A DNA stretch of 64,000 bases from Fuerstiella sp. (GTDB lineage Bacteria > Planctomycetota > Planctomycetia > Planctomycetales > Planctomycetaceae), in assembly GCA_022447225.1 (NCBI GenBank), contig JAKVAZ010000002.1, forward strand, positions 124,001-188,000. The letters are read 5' to 3'. Both the position numbers and the translations under genes were made by a program. Shown piece by piece: positions 1 through 7,661 of the stretch. Below the pieces are notes generated by a model. That model was not told where the DNA came from. It saw nothing but the letters and a program-made list of their open reading frames with translations, and did not search any database. How positions within the stretch are numbered: the stretch's first letter is position 1; the number at the start of each line of letters is the position of its first letter.

Positions 1-737
1 ATCCCGATGTTCTCATAGGAACCATCTGTGAAATTAAATCCAAGATGACAGCTGTCGCAGGCTGTTTTCTTAAAGAAGATATTGCTCCCGCGCATCGCTG
101 ATGCGGACATAGCGTCTTTGATACCGCTTCTGTAACGGTCGAACGGTGAGTTGCCGGAGACAACGGTGCGTTCGAACGTGGCAATCGCCTTACCCACATG
201 CTCGATCGAAAAATCCTCAACGCCGTAGGCGAGGGCAAACCGAGACCTGTATTCCGGAACGTTATGTAGACGCTCAATGCATGTTTCATGGGCTCGGAAA
301 GGATCTTTTTCATTCGTCATTTCGATTGGATTCGCGATTGGGCCGATCGCCTGGGCTTCCAGTGACGGAGCACGACCATCCCAGAACTGGGCTGTGCTGT
401 AGCCCCGGTTGATTACCGTTGGCGCACTGCGTCCTCCCTTTTGACCATTGATTCCCGTGGAAACAGCTGCACCATCAGTGAAGCCGTTTTTGACACCGTG
501 GCAGGTGCTGCAGGACACCGTACCGTCCGACGAGAGCCGTTTGTCGAAATAAAGCAGTTTGCCCAGATCGGCTCTGTCTTCGGAATAAAGATTGTCTTCC
601 GGGTAGTAGACCGGCGGCAGTCCCAGGAGCGGTTCCGGCTCTTTGTCATTACCCAGGACAATGCTCGGACTGAGCACGAGGGTACAGAACATCAGACGGC
701 CAACAGTATTCTTTGCGAATCGTCGACGCAGCATCAT
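1..737 (-). CDS. Di-haem cytochrome c peroxidase family protein (MauG/CcpA-like), partial
   Basis: A secreted c-type cytochrome of the bacterial peroxidase/MauG family, which uses two covalently bound haems to reduce peroxide or oxidise a partner. 245 residues are visible; the C-terminus lies beyond the left edge. Seen: a hydrophobic signal segment at about residues 13-29, a first haem motif CSTCH (76-80), the family segment around RSAPTVINRGYSTAQFWDGRA (start 104) and a second haem motif CDSCH (227-231). The start ATG at 737 overlaps the stop of the upstream gene as ATGA, so translation is probably coupled; a second ATG follows directly at 734. It acts in the periplasm. The exact substrate (H2O2 or a protein partner) cannot be told from this part. 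Confidence 0.9.
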   Translation of the reverse strand, partial: MMLRRRFAKNTVGRLMFCTLVLSPSIVLGNDKEPEPLLGLPPVYYPEDNLYSEDRADLGKLLYFDKRLSSDGTVSCSTCHGVKNGFTDGAAVSTGINGQKGGRSAPTVINRGYSTAQFWDGRAPSLEAQAIGPIANPIEMTNEKDPFRAHETCIERLHNVPEYRSRFALAYGVEDFSIEHVGKAIATFERTVVSGNSPFDRYRSGIKDAMSASAMRGSNIFFKKTACDSCHLGFNFTDGSYENIG

Positions 738-1288
738 CCGTTCCCACCTGCTGCCTTCAAATACCCCTGAACGTAGATTGCTTTCATTCCGTGAACTTCG
801 GACAGCGATCCATTGACGGTCACGATGTGCGCCATGTGTTCGATTGCCTGTTTTCGGAACTCGGTCAGGCCATCGCGTCGAGAGTTGTGTTCCTCGTCGA
901 TCAGCATATAGATCGTTCCGTCGGCTTCCAGAAGTCCGACCGGCTGTCCGTTAGCCACACACTTCTGGCCACATCCACGATGCTTGTCTCCATGCTTACC
1001 AACCTGGAGATAGCACGACAGGTCAATGATCTCACCCACGACCGATACGGGTTTCGCATCCAGTGGTTTGCCGTCAATGGCTGATGCAACCGTCTCAACG
1101 CTCCATGGTCGTCCCTTCGAAGCTTTCTTGCCAAGCTCTCCGGATGGCTTTTCGTAAGTTCCTGAAGTGGGGCCTGACCAGTCAGGAAACAGAACTTTGG
1201 GGGCGTTAACAGCCGCGATCGATACGCTGCCAACCAGCACAATGATGCCCAGAGTCTTAGGCACTGTCGCAATCCGGTGTGGATTCAT
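734..1288 (-). CDS. Conserved-looking secreted Cys/His-rich protein of unknown function
   Basis: 184 residues from the ATG at 1288, chosen because AGGA lies 8 bases upstream (1300-1297); a further in-frame ATG at 1303 has no such site. A signal-anchor-like hydrophobic stretch covers about residues 9-30. The core carries three Cys and two His between about residues 81 and 101 (pattern DLSCYLQVGKHGDKHRGCGQ, then KC), followed by NGQPVGLLEADGTIYMLIDE. This arrangement suggests metal or haem binding, but I cannot name the family. The C-terminal part (VTVNGSLSEVHGMKAIYVQG) resembles an OB-like strand pattern. The stop overlaps the start of the cytochrome peroxidase gene, so the two are likely co-expressed and may act together in the periplasm (inference). 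Confidence 0.75.
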   Translation of the reverse strand: MNPHRIATVPKTLGIIVLVGSVSIAAVNAPKVLFPDWSGPTSGTYEKPSGELGKKASKGRPWSVETVASAIDGKPLDAKPVSVVGEIIDLSCYLQVGKHGDKHRGCGQKCVANGQPVGLLEADGTIYMLIDEEHNSRRDGLTEFRKQAIEHMAHIVTVNGSLSEVHGMKAIYVQGYLKAAGGNG

Positions 1289-1789
1289 AGTGGTGTTCCT
1301 CATATGCAGGATGTATTGGTACGTCGTGAAACGTGTTCATTTCATATTGCAAGTTATGTATATGAGGTAACATGTGCAAGGAATACGGCTGAGGAACTTT
1401 AGTCGGACTCGCTGACCGGTTGACTGTGTCAGGCAGATCCACTGAGCATCGAAGGCTCGCGGTATCTCTGACTACAACAGCATTGTGAGAGTGCGGCTGA
1501 CCAGTCGGGCTGTTTCGGACGGTTTCTCTAACGGGACGGAAAAGTCGGTGCTGCAGTTTAAACCAGACCAAATCCTAAGAACGAATGTTCCTCGTTCACA
1601 CGGTGATTTCGGGCACTAAGGTTGCGGACCCTGTTGTTTTGAGTCGGCCAGTGAATCTGCGTAGTAAGCATATCCTGCAGTGGTCAATCCCGTGATGAGG
1701 GTTTTGTCTCTCTTGGTCACCGGGCTTGCAAGTTCGGCCTGATCATTGAAACTGTTGGACTCATTTTCAATTTTGCGGGGCATCGTCGA
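1289..1789. other. Intergenic region between divergent genes, no gene seen
   Basis: About 500 bases between the minus-strand Cys/His-rich gene and the plus-strand propeller gene. It must hold promoters for both directions, but I see no convincing -35/-10 pair, tRNA or terminator hairpin. Short ORFs here have no ribosome site and no protein-like composition. Confidence 0.5.
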
Positions 1790-3040
1790 ATGATTCTTCG
1801 TATCGGTTTTCCTGTTGTTCTGAGTTTTTATTTCATCTGTGCTGCAGCTGTGGCGCCGGCCGGTGACTGGCCTCAGATTTTAGGGACTCAACGTGATGGT
1901 GTTGCAGTCGATGAGAAATTACTGAGTCAGTGGCCAAAGTCCGGCCCCGAAGAAATATGGCGGGCGAAGGTCGGTCAGGGATTTGCCGGTGTTGCTGTGA
2001 GCAACGACGTCGTTTATGTATTTCACCGCATCGGTACGTCGGAAATAGTTGAGGCACGTGATGCGTCAAATGGAGATCCTGTTTGGGAACAGAGTTTTCC
2101 GTGTCGATATCGTGGTGGAGTTTCCAGTGATACCGGACCCCGCTGTGTTCCGCTGGTGGCCGATGGTTACGTCTACGTTTTTGGGGTGGGAGGTGCCCTG
2201 CGCTGTCTGAGTTCGAGCGACGGAAAACAAGTCTGGTATCGTGACACCTTAAAAGACTTTTCCCCTCCGGACAGCTATTTTGGAGCCGGCAGTACTCCTG
2301 TACTGTATGACGGAAAACTCATCGTCAATGTCGGGGGTCGAAAGAATGCGGCCGTTGTTGCGTTTTCAGCTGCTGACGGTAAAACGATCTGGAAGAACAT
2401 TTCAGACGCTGCGAGCTACTCATCACCGGTTGTTGCTGACGTGAACGGTACCGCACATGCACTGGTCGTTTCGCGTAACAAGATGCTGTCTCTCAATCCG
2501 ACCAACGGAAAAGTACGAATCAGTTTTCCGTTTGGCATGCGCGGGCCGACAGTTAACGGGGCAACACCGGTTGTTGTCGGTGAACATGTTTTCGTGTCTT
2601 CCAGTTACCGGGTGGGAAGTGTCTGGGCTGCTTTGACGAATGATGCAGCGAAACCTCAACGTTCCGGTGAGAAACTGCTGGCAACGCAGTATGCAACTCC
2701 CATCAGGCAGAATCATCTGCTGTTTGCTGTTGACGGACGGCAGGATGTTGGATCGGCCAGCATTAAATGTATTGATCCGAGACGACAGAAAGTTCTGTGG
2801 GCCAAGACCGGCTTTGACTACGGGACGATGATTCGTGTCAACCAGGAGTTGTTGTTACTGACGTTTGGCGGTGAATTGATTCGTATTGCTGCAGATCCCC
2901 AAAACTATCGTGAACTCCAGCGAGCAGATGTACTCAGTCCGGCGCCCAGAGGTTATCGTCTGCCTGCGATCAGTAACGGACGGTTGTTTGTAAGAGACAG
3001 CAGCGTTCTTAAATGTCTGCAGGTCGGTGAGAGCAGCTAA
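1790..3040 (+). CDS. Secreted PQQ-type beta-propeller repeat protein
   Basis: 416 residues with an N-terminal signal peptide (about 1-24, cut near PAGDW). The mature protein starts with the family signature DWPQILGTQRDG and carries repeated WxxxxG-type blades (for example GVAVSNDVVYVFHR, PLVADGYVYVFGVGGALRCL, SPVVADVNGTAHALVVS), so an eight-bladed BamB/quinoprotein-like propeller is expected. Such proteins are very abundant in planctomycetes. True PQQ binding is not implied, because no alcohol-dehydrogenase active-site motifs are visible. GGGG lies about 10 bases before the ATG. Two paralogues lie at 16601 and 53391. Its role is unknown; it is likely periplasmic. Confidence 0.85.
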   Translation: MILRIGFPVVLSFYFICAAAVAPAGDWPQILGTQRDGVAVDEKLLSQWPKSGPEEIWRAKVGQGFAGVAVSNDVVYVFHRIGTSEIVEARDASNGDPVWEQSFPCRYRGGVSSDTGPRCVPLVADGYVYVFGVGGALRCLSSSDGKQVWYRDTLKDFSPPDSYFGAGSTPVLYDGKLIVNVGGRKNAAVVAFSAADGKTIWKNISDAASYSSPVVADVNGTAHALVVSRNKMLSLNPTNGKVRISFPFGMRGPTVNGATPVVVGEHVFVSSSYRVGSVWAALTNDAAKPQRSGEKLLATQYATPIRQNHLLFAVDGRQDVGSASIKCIDPRRQKVLWAKTGFDYGTMIRVNQELLLLTFGGELIRIAADPQNYRELQRADVLSPAPRGYRLPAISNGRLFVRDSSVLKCLQVGESS

Positions 3041-3248
3041 ACAGTATTACGGAAATACACAACGGCAGCCTGAATGCGATTTGGGTCCGCACCGGAAGTT
3101 TCGCACCGGAAATAACGATTCTGCGGGAACAATTGCAGGCTGGTATCTATGATTACGGTGACCGGGATCACTGGATGTGGTAGCGTTAATCTTTCATGCG
3201 CTCCGTGGCGGTGACCGGCCTTTCAAGACTCCCCACTGTTCCTGGCTT

Positions 3249-4004
3249 ATGATTCAAGTTCACGGACTGACCAGAGAGTTCCAGGACTTTAGCGGGGGAG
3301 TATTTCGTGCGCTGGACAACGTCACGTTTAATGTACAGCCTGGTGAAATTTTTGGCCTGCTGGGTCCCAATGGTGCCGGAAAGACGACCTGTCTGCGAAT
3401 CCTGAGTACGATTTTGAAGCCTACTCGCGGCATTGCCGAAGTCGCGGGCATCAATGTAATGCGTGATTCCGAGGCCGTCCGTCGGCGGATTGGATTTATG
3501 TCGGGGAATACCGGGATCTATGACCGAATGACGGCTCGGGAAATGGTGGAGTATTTCGGTCGTTTGTACGGAATTCGTGAAGATCGTCTGCAGCAGCGCA
3601 TCGATGAAATTTTCGACATCCTGCAGATGCATGAAATCGGTGATCGGCTTGGCAGCAAAATGTCGACCGGCATGAAACAAAAGGTGTCGATCGCTCGTAC
3701 AATCGTACATGACCCTCCCGTTATTATTTTCGACGAACCCACGTCCGGCCTGGATGTGCTTGTGGCACGTAACGTTCTTGAAGCCGTTGAGGTGCTGCGC
3801 GACCAGGGGAAGTGCATCGTTTATTCGACTCATATTATGAGCGAAGTCGACAGGCTGTGCGAACGCATTGCCATCATTCATCGGGGCAGGATTCTTGCCA
3901 GTGGTCATCGCCGTGAACTTGTGAATTTACACTGCCAGCCCAATGTGGAAGAACTTTTCTTTGATCTGATCCGTGAGTTCGACTCACAGCAGTCGGAAAC
4001 TTAA
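3249..4004 (+). CDS. ABC transporter ATP-binding protein (NatA-like)
   Basis: 251 residues from the ATG at 3249 ([11 protein letters not shown]); an upstream in-frame start at 3177 would add 24 residues that do not fit the family. Motifs seen: Walker [10 protein letters not shown] (about 38-46), Q-loop region, signature [12 protein letters not shown] (usual LSGGQ replaced by MSTGM, typical for NatA-type exporters), Walker [13 protein letters not shown] and the switch region [13 protein letters not shown]. It is the cytoplasmic motor for the permease encoded 44 bases downstream, with which it forms an operon. NatA-type systems export sodium ions or other small substrates; the substrate here is unknown. 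Confidence 0.92.
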   Translation: MIQVHGLTREFQDFSGGVFRALDNVTFNVQPGEIFGLLGPNGAGKTTCLRILSTILKPTRGIAEVAGINVMRDSEAVRRRIGFMSGNTGIYDRMTAREMVEYFGRLYGIREDRLQQRIDEIFDILQMHEIGDRLGSKMSTGMKQKVSIARTIVHDPPVIIFDEPTSGLDVLVARNVLEAVEVLRDQGKCIVYSTHIMSEVDRLCERIAIIHRGRILASGHRRELVNLHCQPNVEELFFDLIREFDSQQSET

Positions 4005-4047
4005 TCAGTATCGTTCGTTTAATGTTATCAAAAACAATCCGGGCGAA

Positions 4048-6432
4048 ATGAACTGGAAAAATATCAGACTGATTTTTTTGCGGGAGGTTCGTGACCAGCT
4101 GCGCGATCGGCGTACGCTGTTCATGATCACGATTCTGCCCGTGCTGTTGTATCCCATGCTGGGCCTGGGTGTGGTTGAGATGATGCTTACATTCAGTGAG
4201 CAGCGTCGCACTGTGGTGATCCTGAACGCCGATGAACTGCCAGGTAATCCTTCTTTCCTGGCAGACGGAGAGATTGATGTTCGCTGGCTGGAATCCGGTA
4301 AGCATGGAACACCTGTAACTGTCATCACTGATCAGGAAAGGTCCGTGTCAGGTTTTCCGGGAGATTCGTCTGATCATGGCCTGAGATCGAATGCCGTACT
4401 TGAACAGGCTGAAATCCTGGCAACCCGTGTTCGAACGTCGATCGCCGACCGGTCGGCAGTCGGTACGGTATACAATTCAGCGGAAATCAGCAGATCGACC
4501 GACAACAACTTGATTTCGCTGTTTAGCGAATCCGGGATTGATGTACTTGTGCTGGTTCCTGACGGCTACTCGGATGCGGTCGCATCGGTTCGACAGCAGA
4601 TTCGCAGTGGTGATGACGCCTCGGCTGTCACACCTGGTGAACCGGGACTGCTTGTCGTTCGCAACAGCGCCGATGATCAGTCGGTCGTTGCATTTTCCAT
4701 CGTACGTTCAGCACTGCGTTCATGGGAAGCAAACCTGCGCAGTTCCATGTTTGATGAAGCTTCCCTGCCTGACGCACTTCAGTATCCGGCTCGGCTGCAG
4801 TGGGTCGAAGTAGCCGGCGGCGAGCAGGTGGCGGCGAATGTATGGAGCAAGTTGTTTCCGGCAATGCTCGTGATCATGACGCTCACCGGTGCCTTTTATC
4901 CGGCAATTGACCTGGGTGCGGGGGAAAAAGAGCGAGGCACGATGGAAACACTGCTGATCAGTCCGGCCCGACGTGTCGAACTGGTTCTTGGAAAATTCTT
5001 CACCATTATGCTGTTCAGTGTTTGTTCTGCGCTGATGAATCTTGCCAGTATGGCGATCACGGGGCAGCAGATGGCTTCATCAATCGGTGCCGGGCTGACG
5101 GAGACTATCAGTCTGCAGTTTCCGCCTGCGTCGGCAATCATGTGGGTTTTGATTTCACTCCTGCCACTGGCAGCACTCTTTAGCGCTCTCTGTCTGGCGC
5201 TGGCTACATTCGCTCGCTCTACGAAGGAAGGCCAGAATTACCTGACGCCTCTGCTGATGGTCACCATGGGCCTGACCATGTTTTGCCTCTGGCCGTCTGT
5301 GGAGATTGTGCCACTGTACAGCGTTCTGCCTGTGGTGAATGTGGCTCTGCTGCTGAAGGGGCTGTTACTCACTTCTACCCAGACCGGCAGCCTGATGGCT
5401 TATGTTGTTCCGGTGATGGTCTCCAGTTTTGGTTACAGTCTGCTGGCGATCTGGTGGGCGATTGACCTGTACAACAATGAAACTGTTCTGTTCCGTGAAG
5501 CTGAAAAATTCAATCTGCGTATGTGGTTGAGGCAACTAATGCGTCCCAAAGACGCCGTACCCGCGTTTCCGGAAGCGGTTTTCTGTTTTGTCATTTTGCT
5601 GGTGCTCCAGCTGGGAGCGATGACCTGGCTTCGTCCGGATCTCAGTGGCACGGAAGAACAGAGAGCCCGAAGCATGCTGCAACTCATCTGTGTTCAGCAG
5701 CTGGTGACCATTGCCTGTCCGGCGTTGTTTATGGGGATCCTGTTGACAACCAGCCTGAGAGCTACGTTTCGTTTGCGATGTCCATCATCAGGAACGCTTT
5801 TGACGTCGGCCGGACTGGCTGTCGCCGTGCACCCGCTAACCCTTGAGCTCAGCCGATTCCTCGCAGAAAACGGGGTGTTTCCCAACGTTCCTGACGCGGT
5901 CACACGGGTTCACCGGTTGATGAGCAGTGAGACACAGTCACTGTGGGTTCTGATTACCGTTTTTGCACTGACCCCTGCAATCTGTGAGGAACTGGCATTT
6001 CGTGGATTTATACTGAGCGGTCTGGCTCGTGGCGGGCGGCTGGCTGTTGCGATCGTTATCTCGTCGGTCATGTTCGGAGTGATCCACATGATTCCTCAAC
6101 AGATTTTCAATGCAACACTGGTGGGACTGCTCATCGGACTGATTGCAATTCACAGTCGCAGTTTATTCCCGGTGATTCTGTTTCATTTTGCCACCAATAC
6201 TCTGGCTCTGCTGCACAGTCGTAACATGTTTCCACTGCCTGAGGGGCTGTGGTTCGGTCGTGATGAATCGGAACTGCTTCAATATCATCCCCCGGTTCTC
6301 GTTGTTTGTGGGATAATTGTGGCGTTCGCCTGCAGAGTTATGATTCGGGACCTGGTGCAACAGCAGGAGGCTCGACGACGGGGAGAACTTGAGCTGTATG
6401 TTGACAGGAACGCTGTGTCAGGATCCCTATAA
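4048..6432 (+). CDS. ABC-2 permease fused to CPBP (CAAX-like) intramembrane protease
   Basis: 794 residues from ATG 4048 (MNWKNIRLIFLREVRDQLRDRRTL, the usual NatB beginning); a GTG at 3973 inside the ATPase gene is a poorer start. Part one is a NatB-type permease: one N-terminal membrane helix, a large extracytoplasmic domain (about 40-270), then five or six helices including the segment GAGEKERGTMETLLISP. Part two is a membrane module with the CPBP motifs EELAFRGF, FGVIH and HFATNT, which are the glutamate and histidine metal ligands of the Abi/CAAX protease family. The fusion suggests that transport is coupled to proteolysis of a membrane or lipid-linked substrate (inference). The 3' end overlaps the end of the convergent rodA by 6 bases. 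Confidence 0.92.
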   Translation: MNWKNIRLIFLREVRDQLRDRRTLFMITILPVLLYPMLGLGVVEMMLTFSEQRRTVVILNADELPGNPSFLADGEIDVRWLESGKHGTPVTVITDQERSVSGFPGDSSDHGLRSNAVLEQAEILATRVRTSIADRSAVGTVYNSAEISRSTDNNLISLFSESGIDVLVLVPDGYSDAVASVRQQIRSGDDASAVTPGEPGLLVVRNSADDQSVVAFSIVRSALRSWEANLRSSMFDEASLPDALQYPARLQWVEVAGGEQVAANVWSKLFPAMLVIMTLTGAFYPAIDLGAGEKERGTMETLLISPARRVELVLGKFFTIMLFSVCSALMNLASMAITGQQMASSIGAGLTETISLQFPPASAIMWVLISLLPLAALFSALCLALATFARSTKEGQNYLTPLLMVTMGLTMFCLWPSVEIVPLYSVLPVVNVALLLKGLLLTSTQTGSLMAYVVPVMVSSFGYSLLAIWWAIDLYNNETVLFREAEKFNLRMWLRQLMRPKDAVPAFPEAVFCFVILLVLQLGAMTWLRPDLSGTEEQRARSMLQLICVQQLVTIACPALFMGILLTTSLRATFRLRCPSSGTLLTSAGLAVAVHPLTLELSRFLAENGVFPNVPDAVTRVHRLMSSETQSLWVLITVFALTPAICEELAFRGFILSGLARGGRLAVAIVISSVMFGVIHMIPQQIFNATLVGLLIGLIAIHSRSLFPVILFHFATNTLALLHSRNMFPLPEGLWFGRDESELLQYHPPVLVVCGIIVAFACRVMIRDLVQQQEARRRGELELYVDRNAVSGSL

Positions 6433-7587
6433 GGATCGGCTATCCGTGTTTTGCAACTGACTGTTTCGTGGGTTACGAAACGGGGCCGGTGCAACGTCGT
6501 AACCGGGTCTCATCGTGATATTCATCAGCAGACCAACCGCGACAGAAAAACTCAGCAGACTCGAACCACCGTAACTGCAAAATGGAAGTGTCATACCGGT
6601 AATCGGCATGAGCCCCACTGTCATACTGGAGTTGATGATCGTCTGTACTCCGATCATTGTCACGATACCTACTGCGACCAGTCGGGCCCAGGGATCCCGT
6701 GTCTTTGCGGCAGTTTTCAGTCCCTGCCACACCAGCACTACGTAAAGCAGTAACACGAAAGATGTGCCTGCCAGTCCGTAACGTTCGCCGAGCACGACAA
6801 GAATAAAATCCGTGCGTGCGGCAGGAAGCTGCCAGGCGGCATCATCGTCAGTCACAGGTTCATCGTTTTGGAAACTGCCGTGAATTCCACCCAGCGCGAG
6901 TACCTGCTTGGACTGATGAAGGTGAAATCCGTCTCCGGCCGGAGCTGTACCGCCGTCAGACTGATTGAACAGTATGACAATGCGGGATTTCTGTTCCGAT
7001 GTCATTTGCTGCCACAGTAGCGGCAGCATGATGACGCCGATCAGAGCGGCGGCAAGGAGGTGTGTCGGTCGTGCTCCGGCAGCAAACAGCATTGCGTACA
7101 GTATCGGCAAAAACAGCATCGCCGTGCCCAGATCCGGCTCTCGGAGAATTAACAGCAGTGGCAGCAGCGTGATGATAAACGGTGGGACAAGGCCGCGTAT
7201 CGTGGTTTGGTTCTCGCGATACATCAGCCAGGACGCTAAAGTCATGATGAGTGCCAGACGGGCCGGTTCGCTGGGCTGGAAATCCATCAGTCCAAGTGGG
7301 ATCCAGCGTCGTGAACCGTTGACAGGCGGCATAAACAGTACCAGCACGAGCAAACCCAGACACACCACAAACAATGCCGGACCGGCATGCTTCAAACGTC
7401 GCCACGAAACAGTTGTCACAAGAAACATTGCCGGCCAGGCCAGCATTGTCCACACGAGTTGACGTTCGAACAGTTGTGATTTTCCATACAGCTGGTCGGC
7501 ACGATGCAGACCGCACAGTCCTGAAATCGTGATCCCGATGCAGCATAACGGGATCAGCAGCGGTATATTTCGGAGCCAGCTGGCCAA
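6427..7587 (-). CDS. rodA: RodA/FtsW family peptidoglycan polymerase
   Basis: 386 residues, about ten predicted membrane helices. SEDS-family marks are the segment GSRRWIPLGLMDFQPSEPARL, the loop LREPDLGTAMLF, QSKQVLALGGIHGSF, and near the C-terminus GMTLPFCSYGGSSLL. The loop usually read as LPE-x-HTDFIF is LPAARTDFIL here: the aspartate needed for glycosyltransferase activity is kept while the neighbouring glutamate is lost. The start is a TTG (7587), preceded by GGAAAA; no ATG lies between the upstream stop and the first helix. RodA polymerises lipid II glycan strands in the elongation complex. It follows the nfeD-like gene by 74 bases on the same strand. RodA rather than FtsW is judged from overall pattern only. 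Confidence 0.85.
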   Translation of the reverse strand: MASWLRNIPLLIPLCCIGITISGLCGLHRADQLYGKSQLFERQLVWTMLAWPAMFLVTTVSWRRLKHAGPALFVVCLGLLVLVLFMPPVNGSRRWIPLGLMDFQPSEPARLALIMTLASWLMYRENQTTIRGLVPPFIITLLPLLLILREPDLGTAMLFLPILYAMLFAAGARPTHLLAAALIGVIMLPLLWQQMTSEQKSRIVILFNQSDGGTAPAGDGFHLHQSKQVLALGGIHGSFQNDEPVTDDDAAWQLPAARTDFILVVLGERYGLAGTSFVLLLYVVLVWQGLKTAAKTRDPWARLVAVGIVTMIGVQTIINSSMTVGLMPITGMTLPFCSYGGSSLLSFSVAVGLLMNITMRPGYDVAPAPFRNPRNSQLQNTDSRSL

Positions 7588-7661
7588 ACCGTTTTCCGAT
7601 CGTTAGGTCTGCATGGACAAAGACATCGCTGAATTTGATGACACCGGAGGCTCAGCAAAAC

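Noticed and set aside
3186-3908. 240-codon minus-strand frame opposite the ABC ATPase gene
   Set aside because: The plus-strand protein has full ABC motifs; the antisense frame has no recognisable feature.
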